Part shown: positions 11,971 through 23,600 of the stretch, in pieces
How positions within the stretch are numbered: position 1 is the stretch's first letter
How the letters are laid out: each line of letters starts with the position of its first letter
The notes under the pieces: generated by a model
The model's database searches: none
Told to the model about the DNA's origin: nothing
Seen by the model: only the letters and a program-made list of their open reading frames with translations
Translations under genes and position numbers: made by a program
NCBI GenBank assembly: GCA_946902875.1
Contig: OX336351.1
Location: 2,294,001 to 2,358,000 of the forward strand
Source: Nematopogon swammerdamellus
Lineage: Eukaryota > Arthropoda > Insecta > Lepidoptera > Adelidae
Direction: 5' to 3'
Length of the DNA: 64,000 nt

Positions 11971-12039
11971 AAGCACACACAAGAGGAGCATACGGAATTA
12001 ATTCGTATCGTTTTCAAGAACTTGAAAATGGCCAATGGC

Positions 12040-12155
12040 CAGCAATCCAGGGAAGTCTCCGGTATGGCACCTACCTTCTCGGAGGTGATATTGGCTGGTC
12101 GGACCATGCGCTTTGGCCCCTCCAACTCAGCCGCCCATACCGGATTGCATAAAAA
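12040..12155 (+). mobile_element. SINE family D 3' fragment
   Basis: GCCAGCAATCCAGGGAAGTC to CATACCGGATTGCATAAAAA. 5'-truncated copy with poly-A tail. Confidence 0.75.
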
Positions 12156-12319
12156 ATAAATAAAAAAAAAAACAAGTTTTTTGTTGTTGTTTTTTTTAAC
12201 TTTTTTGTAAACAGAGGAATCGGTGTTGTGCCTCAAGGACTCTGGCAAATTACAGCACAACAACGATCACCAATTTCCATGTGCATCTTTAGACACCTTA
12301 TGGGTGGCTCGGCGCCACA

Positions 12320-12482
12320 TTTTTTTTTTATGTAATCCGGTATGGATGGCTGAGTCGGAGGGGCCAAAACGCATGCTCCGACCAGCCAATATCACCTCCG
12401 AGAAGGTAGGTGCCATACCGGAGAATTCCCTGGATTGCTGGCTATACTGGAATAGAGGGGAACACAACCGAGGCTGCTATTA
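12320..12482 (-). mobile_element. SINE family D fragment, inverted
   Basis: The + strand reads T-run, TGTAATCCGGTATGGATGG and on to CACAACCGAGGCTGCTAT. It lies about 165 bp from the previous D fragment in the opposite orientation. Confidence 0.75.
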
Positions 12483-12494
12483 CAACAAATAAAG

Positions 12495-13180
12495 TATTGT
12501 AAAATTCGGATAAGGTTTAGGTGGCTAGAAAACATAAATTCCGAAAGACGATTTTGTATAGAGAAAGTTAACTTCCGTTTTAACGCTTTTAATTCCAAAT
12601 AGGGATTCACTATTTATGAAATCAAATGATATTTTTAAAAATTAATAATATAAAAACTTAAAATAGCCTAGAATAGAATCCCACCGGCTTACATTTTGAT
12701 AATACACGGTAAATAAAAACGATAGAAAATTACAAAATTAAAAGATTAAATAAATTTAAAATTAAATTAAATAAAATTGAAATTAATTACAAGTCTAAGG
12801 CCCACTTGCACCAACACGAATTTAACGATATAAACCAGTTTAACTCGTTAAGCTGGTACCCGTTGACTGTGGGAACCGCGTGTTGGCGCAATTGGGCCTA
12901 AGTATCAAGTCAAAAGTTAAACGTTAAAATTCGATTATTTATAAATAAGAAAATAAGAAACAGTGAATGACAATTTTATAAAAAACAATGATAATCTGTG
13001 AATTAAAAATTTCAATAAAATCTCCTTACTCATAAACATATGACCTTCTTTAATGTTTAAATTGCGATCTGTTACCACGGCTTCGCTTCGAGCAACATTA
13101 TCTTATTACTTACTCACCCCGAGACAGAGGGGCCAGGGTCCATGCCTAGACCAAATTAATATCCTTTAATGACTCGTAAT
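12495..13180. other. Mostly unclassified; repeat T arm at left end
   Basis: 12495-12575 (CGGATAAGGTTTAGGTGGC, then GACGATTTTGTATAGAGAAAG) matches the inverted arms of the TIR element at 33.4-34.4 kb, so it is a solo arm. The rest is AT-rich with no recognised feature. Confidence 0.45.
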
Positions 13181-13385
13181 ATGTAGTGCATGCAGTGACA
13201 AACACTTTTCTAAATGTGGACTAAGTGGACGCAAAAAAAAATTCAGCGAAGTTTCTTGCCAGCTCTTCTTCGCTGTGATAATCGAACTGGCAAAATGCTA
13301 AATGTTAAATGTTAAAATACAACGAATCCGAGTGCAGTGTACTGTCTATGGATGATAAATAAAGAATAAAGAATGAAGAATAACA
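13180..13385 (+). repeat. LINE 3'UTR-like repeat G
   Basis: Shares GAAGTTTCTTGCCAGCTCTTC, GATAATCGAACTGGC and GAGTGCAGTGTACTGTC with 60800-61020, and both end in an AATAAA-rich tail (ATAAATAAAGAATAAAGAAT). Repetitive A-rich tails like this mark LINE 3' ends. No ORF is attached. Confidence 0.55.
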
Positions 13386-14357
13386 AGGGCGTAGCCAGGA
13401 TTTTGTTCAAAGGGTGCTCCCCTTTGCCGGGTAGCAAGGGAAAACTAATAGGTAATGCACATCTTACACAACCGTTTATTACTCAATGGAAGCAAGTATT
13501 CAGCCAGAAATAGGCAGCCTCTGCCTGTTTCCAATTTTCCTCCAGTCCTCCCGACACACAACCAGCTTACAATTACCTCACTATGTACATTACTACGTCC
13601 GCACTCGTACTTCAACGAGTATTACAATTGGAACAAATTATTGAGTAAGAAAAAATTCACACGACGACGACGCACCTTCGAAATTTCCTAAAACGCACGA
13701 TTTTGAAATGTAGGTCCGCAAAGCTGCGTACGAGTCTCAGTCACGTCGTCGGGCCTAGTATGACCATCGTCGGGTCAAAACGCCGAGTGATTCAACATAC
13801 ATAATAGCGGAGAACTTTCTCTCTTACGGCATAACGCTGCGCCGACGCCGCCGGTTGCGCATTCATACCGCGGCTCTTGTAAACTCATTCGGCCTCTTTT
13901 TCGTAAACGCGCGCGCAAAGAGCACAGGCAGCGCGCGCAGATCACCGGCACGGATCTCGCTCGGTTTGAAGTTAATGATTCGTGTACCGATAGACCCGAT
14001 AGTGCCCATCTGTACTGAAGACAAGCCAGAGCTTCAGAAGAGAATATACGAAAAGTGCTAAGGATTTCCATAGTGAATCTCAAAGGACGCGATAGTGGTG
14101 ACATTTTTGAAACACATCGAAATCAAAATTTACAAATTGAAATCTATAGTGATGAAAAACCGTAAACTTGGAAATATAGTGAATTGTGTGTTAATCTAAT
14201 GGTTCATTCGCAAACGAGCCAGATTTTAAAGTGTTAAAAAAATAATGTGGTGTGCACCGATTTGTGTCTCGATGAAATTCCGTTGTTCGAGAAAACTGTA
14301 CAATGTTTCCAACTCCAAGGAATGACATTGGAAGGCTTCGCTGAGATCTAGAGCAAG
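13386..14357. other. 5' flank of the P450 gene
   Basis: About 1 kb with no other gene supported. A GC-rich patch lies at 13840-13960. The base sequence just before the first ATG at 14358 (GAGCAAG) is unremarkable and I cannot place a TATA box or transcription start with confidence. The 5'UTR probably starts within 13900-14350. Confidence 0.35.
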
Positions 14358-14649
14358 ATGTTTGGCTTCGAAACACGCATGGTCCAGACGGTGATAGCTA
14401 TTTTCTGGTTGGCGGAACACTACAGCTTTGGAAGTGCTCTGTTGTGGCATATATTTATCGCTTCAGCGGCCGTAAGCTTGCTCCTGACTCTGTTGACGTA
14501 CGACTATGACTACTGGAGGTCTCGAGGGATCGTGTCGCCTCCGGCGCTGCCATTTGTAGGTCACATCGGCTCGGTCGCCACGTTCAAAGAGCAGGGCGGT
14601 ATGTGCTTCAAAAGAATATACGAGGCATATCCGAAGGAACGATTTCTCG
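14358..14649 (+). CDS. P450 exon 1 (signal anchor, proline linker)
   Basis: Codes residues 1-97 plus the first base of Gly98. The anchor HIFIASAAVSLLLTLL is followed by YDYDYWRSRG and SPPALPFVGHIG, the normal order for microsomal P450s. An alternative start at Met8 is possible. The donor is CTCG|GTGAGT. SINE A in the following intron starts about 140 bp downstream. Confidence 0.88.
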
Positions 14650-17600
14650 GTGAGTGATTTGAACAATCGATTCTCCCAGTATATTCAAATGTAATAAATG
14701 TTTTATAGGTTTTTAAAAATCTTGTTGAACCGTTCCGATGTCTACATTTTTGTCCAAGTAGCATAACACGGGCCCAATAAACTCGTCAGCCTCGGTAGCT
14801 GAGTGGTGCGGCTCGGTCGACTGTTTTTAAGCAACTCTGAGCGCCGTAAAAGTGGATGGGTGACTGCTCGACCGTTGAAGCCTGACCGTGGTTCGGATTC
14901 CACGTTAAACTGTAGGTCCCTTCCCTTCTTACCTTACTAGGTTTTATCCCGCTGGGGTTGGCACGACCGCACTTAATGAAAAGACGGTCGAAACGGCTAT
15001 GTAAATAGTTCGTGTTTTCGTCCAGTTCAGTGTAGCCGACATGAAATGAAGGAAAGCACTGACATGGCACTAATTCGCCCGGTGTTATGGGCTGACATCT
15101 CGGGTGTCACAGTAAGAAGACTTCTTAATGTTTACTGGAGCATTAAATAATTTTCCATCTATCCATCTACTTAATTTCTAGGTACACATCAATTTTTTCA
15201 ACGCACGTTTGTAGTGCGTGACCCGTCTCTGATCAAGGCGATTTGTGTCAATGACTTCGCGAACTTCGTGGACCGCGGATTTTTCTTCAACAAGGATGTG
15301 GACCCTTTGGCCGGGAGTGTCCTGTTCCTCAGGGGGAATGAATGGAGGAAGCTGCGGGCCAAGGTCACGCCTATATTTTCGTAAGTTTAATTTTGTTTTG
15401 ATGTTTAGGTCTGCGGATAGGTTCCGGTTTTAGTATCCGCTCGGAAGCGTATTACTAACCCTACGCCGTATGTCTGTCTGTCTGTCCGTCGGTCCGTTCC
15501 ACCTTTTACTACGTACTAATATTTTGTTTAAAGTATGTTTTTTGGTTAAAAGTACGTATGTAAATTTTCACAGTGAGCTTAGCCTCCGATACTGGTTTTA
15601 GTTAAAAAATAAAAATAAAAAAAGACAGGGGAAGGTTGGGGCATTGGCAATAGTGTCAATCATCATCATCAGCCTGTATCGGTCCACTGCTGGACATAGG
15701 CCTCTCCCAAGGCACGCCACCACACGCGGTATTCCGCTCTTCTCATCCATCCACTGTGTATAAGTCAATACATAGATTTAAAATTTTTCCTACGAAGTCT
15801 CGTCAGCATCGGTAGCTCAGTGGTGTGGTCGGTCGACTGTTGTTAAGCACACCTGGGAGCGGGCAGCTTGGATGGGTGGCCGCTCGACCATTGGAGGCTG
15901 ACCGTGGTTCCGATTCCACGTAAAACTGTAGGTCCCTTCCCTTCTTACCTTACTAGGTGGTAGGGTTTATCCCGCCCGGATTGATACCACCGCAATGAAT
16001 GAGTCGGTCGAAACGGCTATGTAAATAGATCGTGTTTTCCTTCAGTGTAGCCGACATGAAATGAACGGAAGCACTGAGATGGCACCTAGTTCACGCGGTG
16101 TTATGGGCTGACATTACGGATGTTGTAGGTGATGTAGCCATTCGTGTCAGTTTCCATAAAAAAAAAGTTTTATAACAGATTTTTGTGGAAGAAGAAACAT
16201 TTAGTTTAAAAATGTGTTCATTAGTTCTCGCAACAAATTTTCCTTATTGTTGCAAAACGTTGCATAGATAATTAATAGCTTTAAATTTTGTAGTCAATTT
16301 ATCAAATTAACATTTTTCTTTGAAATGTCATGCCAACGAGTATTCATCAAATTAAAATTAAAATTAAAAAAAGAATAAAATTATAATAATTAGCGACGGG
16401 GAAGATTACACTATGACTTGTTCGAGTATGCACAGACACCTAATGGATGCATTATAAAAAATAAAAAATAAATAAATAAAATTAAATTTTATACATACAT
16501 ACACATCACACACGCTGAATCCCGACAATCGGGGTAAGCAGAGTAATCGGTGTTGTGCTGCAAGAACTCTGATAAATTACAGCACAGCACCGACCACCAC
16601 GTTTCGCAAAGTATTCGAACAAGATTCGATCGATCAAGCAGCAAGTAAGGCACGAAGAGCCACCTGCTGCACGACTCGGTGGAAGTACCGTGCCAAGGTT
16701 AGAGGTGGCCCTTTAGCACGGCATCTTGTTCTTATCCCTTAGTCGCCTTTTACGACATGCATGGGGAGAGATGCAGTGGGGCTATTCTTTTTTAGTACCG
16801 GCCTCACACGGTACTTTCTTCACTTCACACAAAAATTTATTTTATGTTTGTTTTCGGCTTTGCAAATATTTCATTGAACAAGCACACAAATTCACTTATC
16901 AAAATGTTCATAATGATACGTTGATACGTTGTCGTTCCAGACCCAGCAAGCTACGAAGCATGTTGCCGCTGATCGAGATCACCGCTGACGAATTTGTCGT
17001 AAGAATAAAACGATTCCTGACAAATGGGGTCAATGAAAAGATTAGCCACTGCAATATAAAAGATGGCGATGAAAGCTTATCGTATGCTGACCAGGTAAAG
17101 CAGAATAGTGAAGAAAAAAGTGACAATTTAGCTGATGAAGAAGTGGATTTCAAAGCAACAGTCGATTCAGAGAAACTAATAGGTGGATACACAGCCGATG
17201 CGATCGTTCCGTGCGCTTTTGGCCTCAAAAGCAACGTGATGGACAACCCTAACGATCCTTTTGCTGTCGCCCTCTACGCTTTTTATGAGATGTCCTTCTA
17301 TAATGTGTTCGAAAAGTAAGTTCAGTCGTTGTGTATAATTATTTTAGAAAATCCTACTTACTATACTAAATACGGCGGGGCTTTAGCAGTAACACTGCCG
17401 CAAACTTTATGAAGATTACGAACCTATATGCACGCACACTTCCTTCTTCATAAGTTCACTAGTCATAACCGAAAGGTTGCCTGGAAGAAATCACTTATAG
17501 TGATAAGTCTGTCAATGTTCTAACGAAAGATTTTGGAAGTAGGGTAGATATTTGAAGGAGGCGTTTCCGCGGCACGGTAATATGGGCAGATTTGTCCATA

Positions 17601-20600
17601 TTAACGATCGATGTGTGCGTGAGCGCACGAAGATGCAACGCTTTGGATTAGCCAAAAATCGCTAGTGCGAATGTGTACGTGCGTTCGTGTGTGTGAATTG
17701 TGATTGTGTGCGATCGGAAACTGGCGACAGAGGTTCTGATACGAGTGGCCGTTCATGTCATGACACATCTTAATCCTTCCAAAATCTTTGGTTCAAACCT
17801 TTATCTACTTTCGTGTACTATTCTTATTTAAATTGTGTACAATATAGTGTTTGTATTCTATTCAATAATTCTTTCTTCATTATATTATTCACGTCACGTA
17901 TTCGTAGATACAAAATACATATTTTTGAAAATGTAATTAATCGTAGTCAAAACGTTGTTTGCAATATCATAATTTATTCATTTATTGTCTTGAAGTGTTT
18001 GTTTGTCACAAACGACCTTTAATTTTTTTTTGTTTCTCAATGTTATTTATTTCTTAATCCTCATCAGCTCATCAAGAGTGAGTTAGGATTGCTGTCGCAA
18101 GGCTATCTCTATAAAATAATAAGTAATAAAGTGTCATAATATCGACCTTTAAGTTTTCAATATTCTCTATAATTTTTATCGAAAATAACTTTTCGGTGTA
18201 GTTGGGTTCAAAATATGTTTTGTATATCATGGCAAAAACACAAACCTGAATAATATGTATGATGCATTTTAAAACTAAAACAGAAAAATCTGCTGAGTTT
18301 ACTCTTCTAAGTATGACAAGTTTTGCAAGCAAAAATATTCTATAGAATAGGAAATATTACCAATAATACCAATAAATCCTATATTACCAAATCCACGTTA
18401 AATCCATGGATCAGTCACCATAGATTCACATCCAACTCAGTAAGCTCAGCTCTTCACTGCCGAAATCATAAAACTCCATTCAATCAATGCTTCACCGTCC
18501 GCATCATTAATCACCACTCAAAGAAATAGAACTAAAAATCTGGGAATCATCATACATCTGGAACCTCGAAACGGAAATTATTTTTTACTTCTTAAGGGTC
18601 GGGGATTTTTAAATTTGTATTTCTTGTCCTAATGTCAGCGTTAGATTTCGCTGTTTAACCCGACTTATTGGGTACAGACCGCAGAACAACGATCGGGCCA
18701 CACCGCCGCCCGCGCCCAAGACTGGTCTGGTTCAAAGCTCCTTGGTACAGACTAACAGACTGATGAATGTATGTACACGTGTGCTCACAGGACCATGCGT
18801 CAATTCTGGCCGGCCTTCGCTCTGTTCTTCAAAATGCGTATCATCCCTCGCAAGACGCACGATTTCTTCGTTAACATCGTGACCAGTGTACTACGTGCAC
18901 GGGAACAAGGTAATCATAATTCAATTCAATTATTCTATTTATGTAACAAGTTACACATAGGTTCCTAGAAATATTACAATGGGTAACCGTTTATCTATGG
19001 TTCTATGTTATGGTCCAAGCAAGAAATACGCCATCGTCAATGAAACTGAACTATGTCCATTCAGAAGATAACGCAACTGCGATTATCAAGTTTGTAATCA
19101 CAATATTGAAATATCAATTAAAAAAAGGTATTAAATTGATTGCCTTTATACAGTTGTAAAATAAAATCAAAATTGTAAAAAGTTAATTCTAATAATAAAA
19201 TGTTTGTTAAATATTGTAAATAATAAAGGTTCAAATTTAATTAAATACAGGAAATAAACAAATTCCCATTGCCATTGTAAAAATTTTACATATTGGTTTA
19301 TTTATATGCTAAGCATCTCTCCCTAGTCCCTGTACATCTCATAAAAGACGACTAACTGATAAGAGCAAGATTCCGTACTATAGGGCGACAGACCAGCCAC
19401 CTCTCTTTCTTTGACACGATTAATTCACCGAGTCATGCAGTAGGTAAGTCTTTGTGTCCTACTTTCTGTAGTCATGTTGTCCTAATACTTTGCCAAAGGT
19501 GTTGGTCAGTGATTTGCTGTTATTTCGAGTTCTTACAGCACAACAATCGATCTATCTGCTTACCTCGATTGTCGATTGTAGGGATGCAGCGTGATGATAC
19601 ATGCATTATATTTATGCTACGTATCATCATTTCAATGAAGCACCTATATCAGTCACCAAGTGACCGGTATACGAAGCTGAAACAGGTTTCAATGAACCAC
19701 CCATATCAGTCACCAAGTGACGGTACTCGAAGCTGAAACAGGTTCCAATTAACCACCTATATCAGTCATCAAGTGTCCGGTACACGAACCTGAAACAGGT
19801 TTCAATGAACCACCCATATCAGTCACCAAGTGACCGGTACTCGAAGCTGAAACAGATTCCAACGAACCACCTATATCAGTCATCAAGTGTCCGGTACACA
19901 AAGCTGAAACAGGTTTCAATGAACCACCCATATCAGTCACCAAGTGACCGGTACTCGAAGCTGAAACAGGTTCCAATGAACCACCTATATCAGTCATCAA
20001 GTGTCCGGTACACGAATCTGAAACCGGTTTAAATTAACCACCCATATCAGTCACCAAGTGTCCAGCATACGAAGCTGAAACCGGTTTCAATGGACCACCT
20101 ATATCAGTCACCAAGTGTCCGGCATACGAAGCTGAAACCGGTTTCAATGGACCACCCATATCAGTCACCAAATGTCCGGCATACGAAGCTGAAACCGGTT
20201 TCAATGGACCACCCATATCAGTCACCAAGTGTCCGGCATACGAAGCTGAAACCGGTTTCAATGGACGACCCATATCAGTCACCTAGTGTCCGGTACACGA
20301 AGCTGAAACCGTTTTCAAAGGACCACCCATATCAGTCACCAAGTGTCCGGTACACGAAGCTGAAACCGGTTTAAATGAAAGTAGATTCTGCTATGCGGTT
20401 CACCGCTTTAAACGCTCACTGCATCAATGATTCTGACATTACAGGTCTGCAGGAGAAGAGAGGAGATTTCATCGACATGATGATGGCACTGCGCAGCGAT
20501 GACGAAAACAACAACCACGAAGACGCTATCAAAGATGACGACTACGTCGAGATTAGTGAGTATTCCTTTCTTTTTATTATTTGGTTGTATTGTTTTTATT

Positions 20601-23600
20601 GCAATCCAAAGTGAGTTGCGGCCGCCGCCCGACCATGTAACGTACGTATGATTATCCTCGAATAACTCGAGAACCATTTTATCAATTTACATACGGTTAC
20701 ATTCTGTCTGTGCTGCTACATTCTGTCATTTCTAGAGATGGTTTTAGGCTATAAATCATGACGCTACGTTGTCGGCGGCCTGAGCTGTGAGCAAAAAGTC
20801 ACGCGAAGCGAAGCCGCGGCCGAAACCAATTACGGTTCAAACTATAAAGCTGTTTAAATATAGAACAGACGAACGGACAGACGGCGGCGCGGTACGAAAC
20901 CCTAAAAAGTTGACTCATATCGAGGTCAAGATCGTTCGTTTGTGAATTGTGTGTGCCTATTATAGTATCTAGAGCATGAGCGGTTCTCATTCTATGGTAT
21001 TAGCATGGACGGCCTAACCTGGGGCCGCACACACATGCATTTATCTAATACAAATGCTTGACATGCGCATAAACATGGCCTGAGCACTACTACACTCGCA
21101 GAATTTTATGTACACTGTCATGCGTGAATGTATTTGTACGCCTCAGGTTAGAACGAACGACCATTACACGTACCAACCACCAGTGATACGCGGAATGCTT
21201 CGAGGTGGTACGCGAAAAGTTTACTCATATCGAGGTCAAGATCTTTCGGTTGTGAATTGTGCCTATTATAGTGTCAGCGGTTCTCAATCTATGGTACACG
21301 TACCACCAGTGGTACGAGGACTGTTTCGAGGTCGTACGCGAAAAAATCAAACATTATGCTCTACAAAATTGAATAAGCGACAATAAAAAGTGTGATAATC
21401 CTAATTTAGAAAGTGTTGTTGCGGAACATAAATCGAATTTGAATTCTGATGTTTTTAGCGATATAAAACCCACTGTCATAATGTCTAATTACTCTGCGAA
21501 TCTACATCGAGCTGCCTATTTCAAGAATAAATTTCATCGAAATTCAACGTTTTTCACGCCTATTTTCGCCACGGTGCGCCTCGACGAAGGAGGGCATAAT
21601 CAGGGACGTCCCTAAAGAAGAAAAGCGCGATTATTTGGCTACGCACCAACAGCACAGAAACACCAGCAAAACGCATCACGGAATTAGGTTGGAGAGGCTC
21701 CGTCTGCGATCGTGAGTACGCAAAACTCCCATCCTATTCCACATTTTGGTATTAGCGATAGAATTCCCAGGAATATTTTAAACAAGATTTTTCAGAACTA
21801 AATTCGATAAGAAATTTTTTTTTAGATTTAGATACGCTTTAATTCGAGGAAAGAGAATCTTGATCTTGAACTTTCGTGTGATGCTAACCTCCAAAGAGAA
21901 TTTAAGAATTAACATAGAAGATAAGTATTATTATTAGATTCTTGTAGGTAAAGGTGGTACGCCGCCAAACATACTGGTTTTAGTGGTAGGTACCTGAAAA
22001 AAAAAGTTTGAGAACTCCTGGTCTAGAGTGAGCGTGCGTACAGGTCATTACAAAAAAGTGATTGCGATCCAGCTTGTCATGTTGTACTTACGTTGCCAAA
22101 TATGTTGGTAAATCTTTTTTTGTTTGTTTTTTGTTTGTTTCAAAACGTTAGCGAAGAGTTAAGTCTGGTGCAATGCTAAAGATGCATTAAGTATTACCCG
22201 CTGTCATTTTGTAATGTAATGTGTTGTTAGATCGTTATTAGACTTAAACCAGCCGCAACAACCTACTTGTTAGGTTTTGCATCATTGTGTGTCTACTCCA
22301 TTTCAGCTAACAAATGTATTTAACATTTTGATTACTTTTTTTTATGGGAAGCACGACATAAGGCGCGCGCCAGACTAACAACACCCTCTGCGTTAGTCTG
22401 GATGGTTCTTAGCTATGTTTGTATTCCATTAATCAAGTACCTACTTAATTAATTAATAAAAAAATAATTATTTTAAAAAGTGGACCCATTTGCATGCGGG
22501 TTTTTTTTTTAAAGTTTGAAGTAAAATTATTTTTGACTTTTAAGGGTCGGGGTATATTAAATTTGTAATTTCATCTTTTTAAATAAATATGTTTCCGTAC
22601 GTTTATGTTTATGTACCGTGTGGGGCCGGTACTTAAAAATAATAGCCCCACTGCATCTCTCCCCGTCGCATGTCGTAAAAGGCGCCTAAGGGATAAGGAC
22701 AAGATGCCGTGCTAAAGGGCGACATGCTCGCCACCTCTCACCTTGGCACGGTACTTCCACCGAGTCATGCAGCAGGTGGGTCTTCGTGCCTTACTTGCTG
22801 CTTGATCGATTGAATCTTGTTCGAATACTTTGCGAAACGTGGCGGTCGGTGTTGTGCTGTAATTTACCAGAGCTCTTGCAGCAACACGGATTACTTTGCT
22901 TACCCCAATTGTCGGTATTCAGCGCGTGTGATATGTATGTATGTATGTTTCCAGGTGACATGGTGATATCTGCCAACGCGTTCATAATCTTCCTCGGCGG
23001 CTTCGAGACGACGTCCTCGACCCTGGCGTTCCTGATGCTGGAGCTGGCAGCGCACCCCGAGGTCCAGACGAAGCTCCGGAAGGAGGTGGTCGAGGTTCTG
23101 GATAAGAACATGGGCCAGATCTCCTATGAGATGCTGCAGGAGTTGACGTATATGGAGATGGTTATTCGAGGTGAGTTATAATAATTTATTCTAATTCATT
23201 TTTTTATTGGAAACTGACACGGTTGGTTACATCACCTACAACATCCGTGATGTTAGCCCATAACACCGGGTGAACTAGGTGCCATGTCAGTGTGCTTCCC
23301 TTCATTTCATGTCGGCTACACTGAACTGGACGGAAAACACGAACTATTTACATAGCCGTTTCGATTGACGTTTCGTTTAATGCGGTGGTACCAACGCGGC
23401 CGGGATAAACCCTACCACCTAGTAAGGTAAGAAGGGAAGGGACCTACAGTTTAACGTGGAATCTGAACCACGGTCAGCCTCCAACAACGGTCGAGCGGTC
23501 ACCTATCCAAGCAGGTGGATAGGTGACCGAGGCTGACGAATTTCCTTATCCCTTAGTCGACTTTTACGACATGCGACGGGGAGAGATGCAGTGGGGCTAT

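Noticed and set aside
19633..20373. CRISPR-like or repeat-protein reading of the 57-bp array
   Set aside because: Units are directly adjacent without spacers, in an intron of a eukaryotic gene; open frames follow from a period divisible by three.
20408..20677. 89-aa frame on the - strand over P450 exon 5
   Set aside because: Antisense shadow of a real exon.
21108..21386. 92-aa frame with repeated VRGMLRGGTRK-like segments
   Set aside because: It reflects a short local duplication in a hAT-like repeat inside P450 intron 5.
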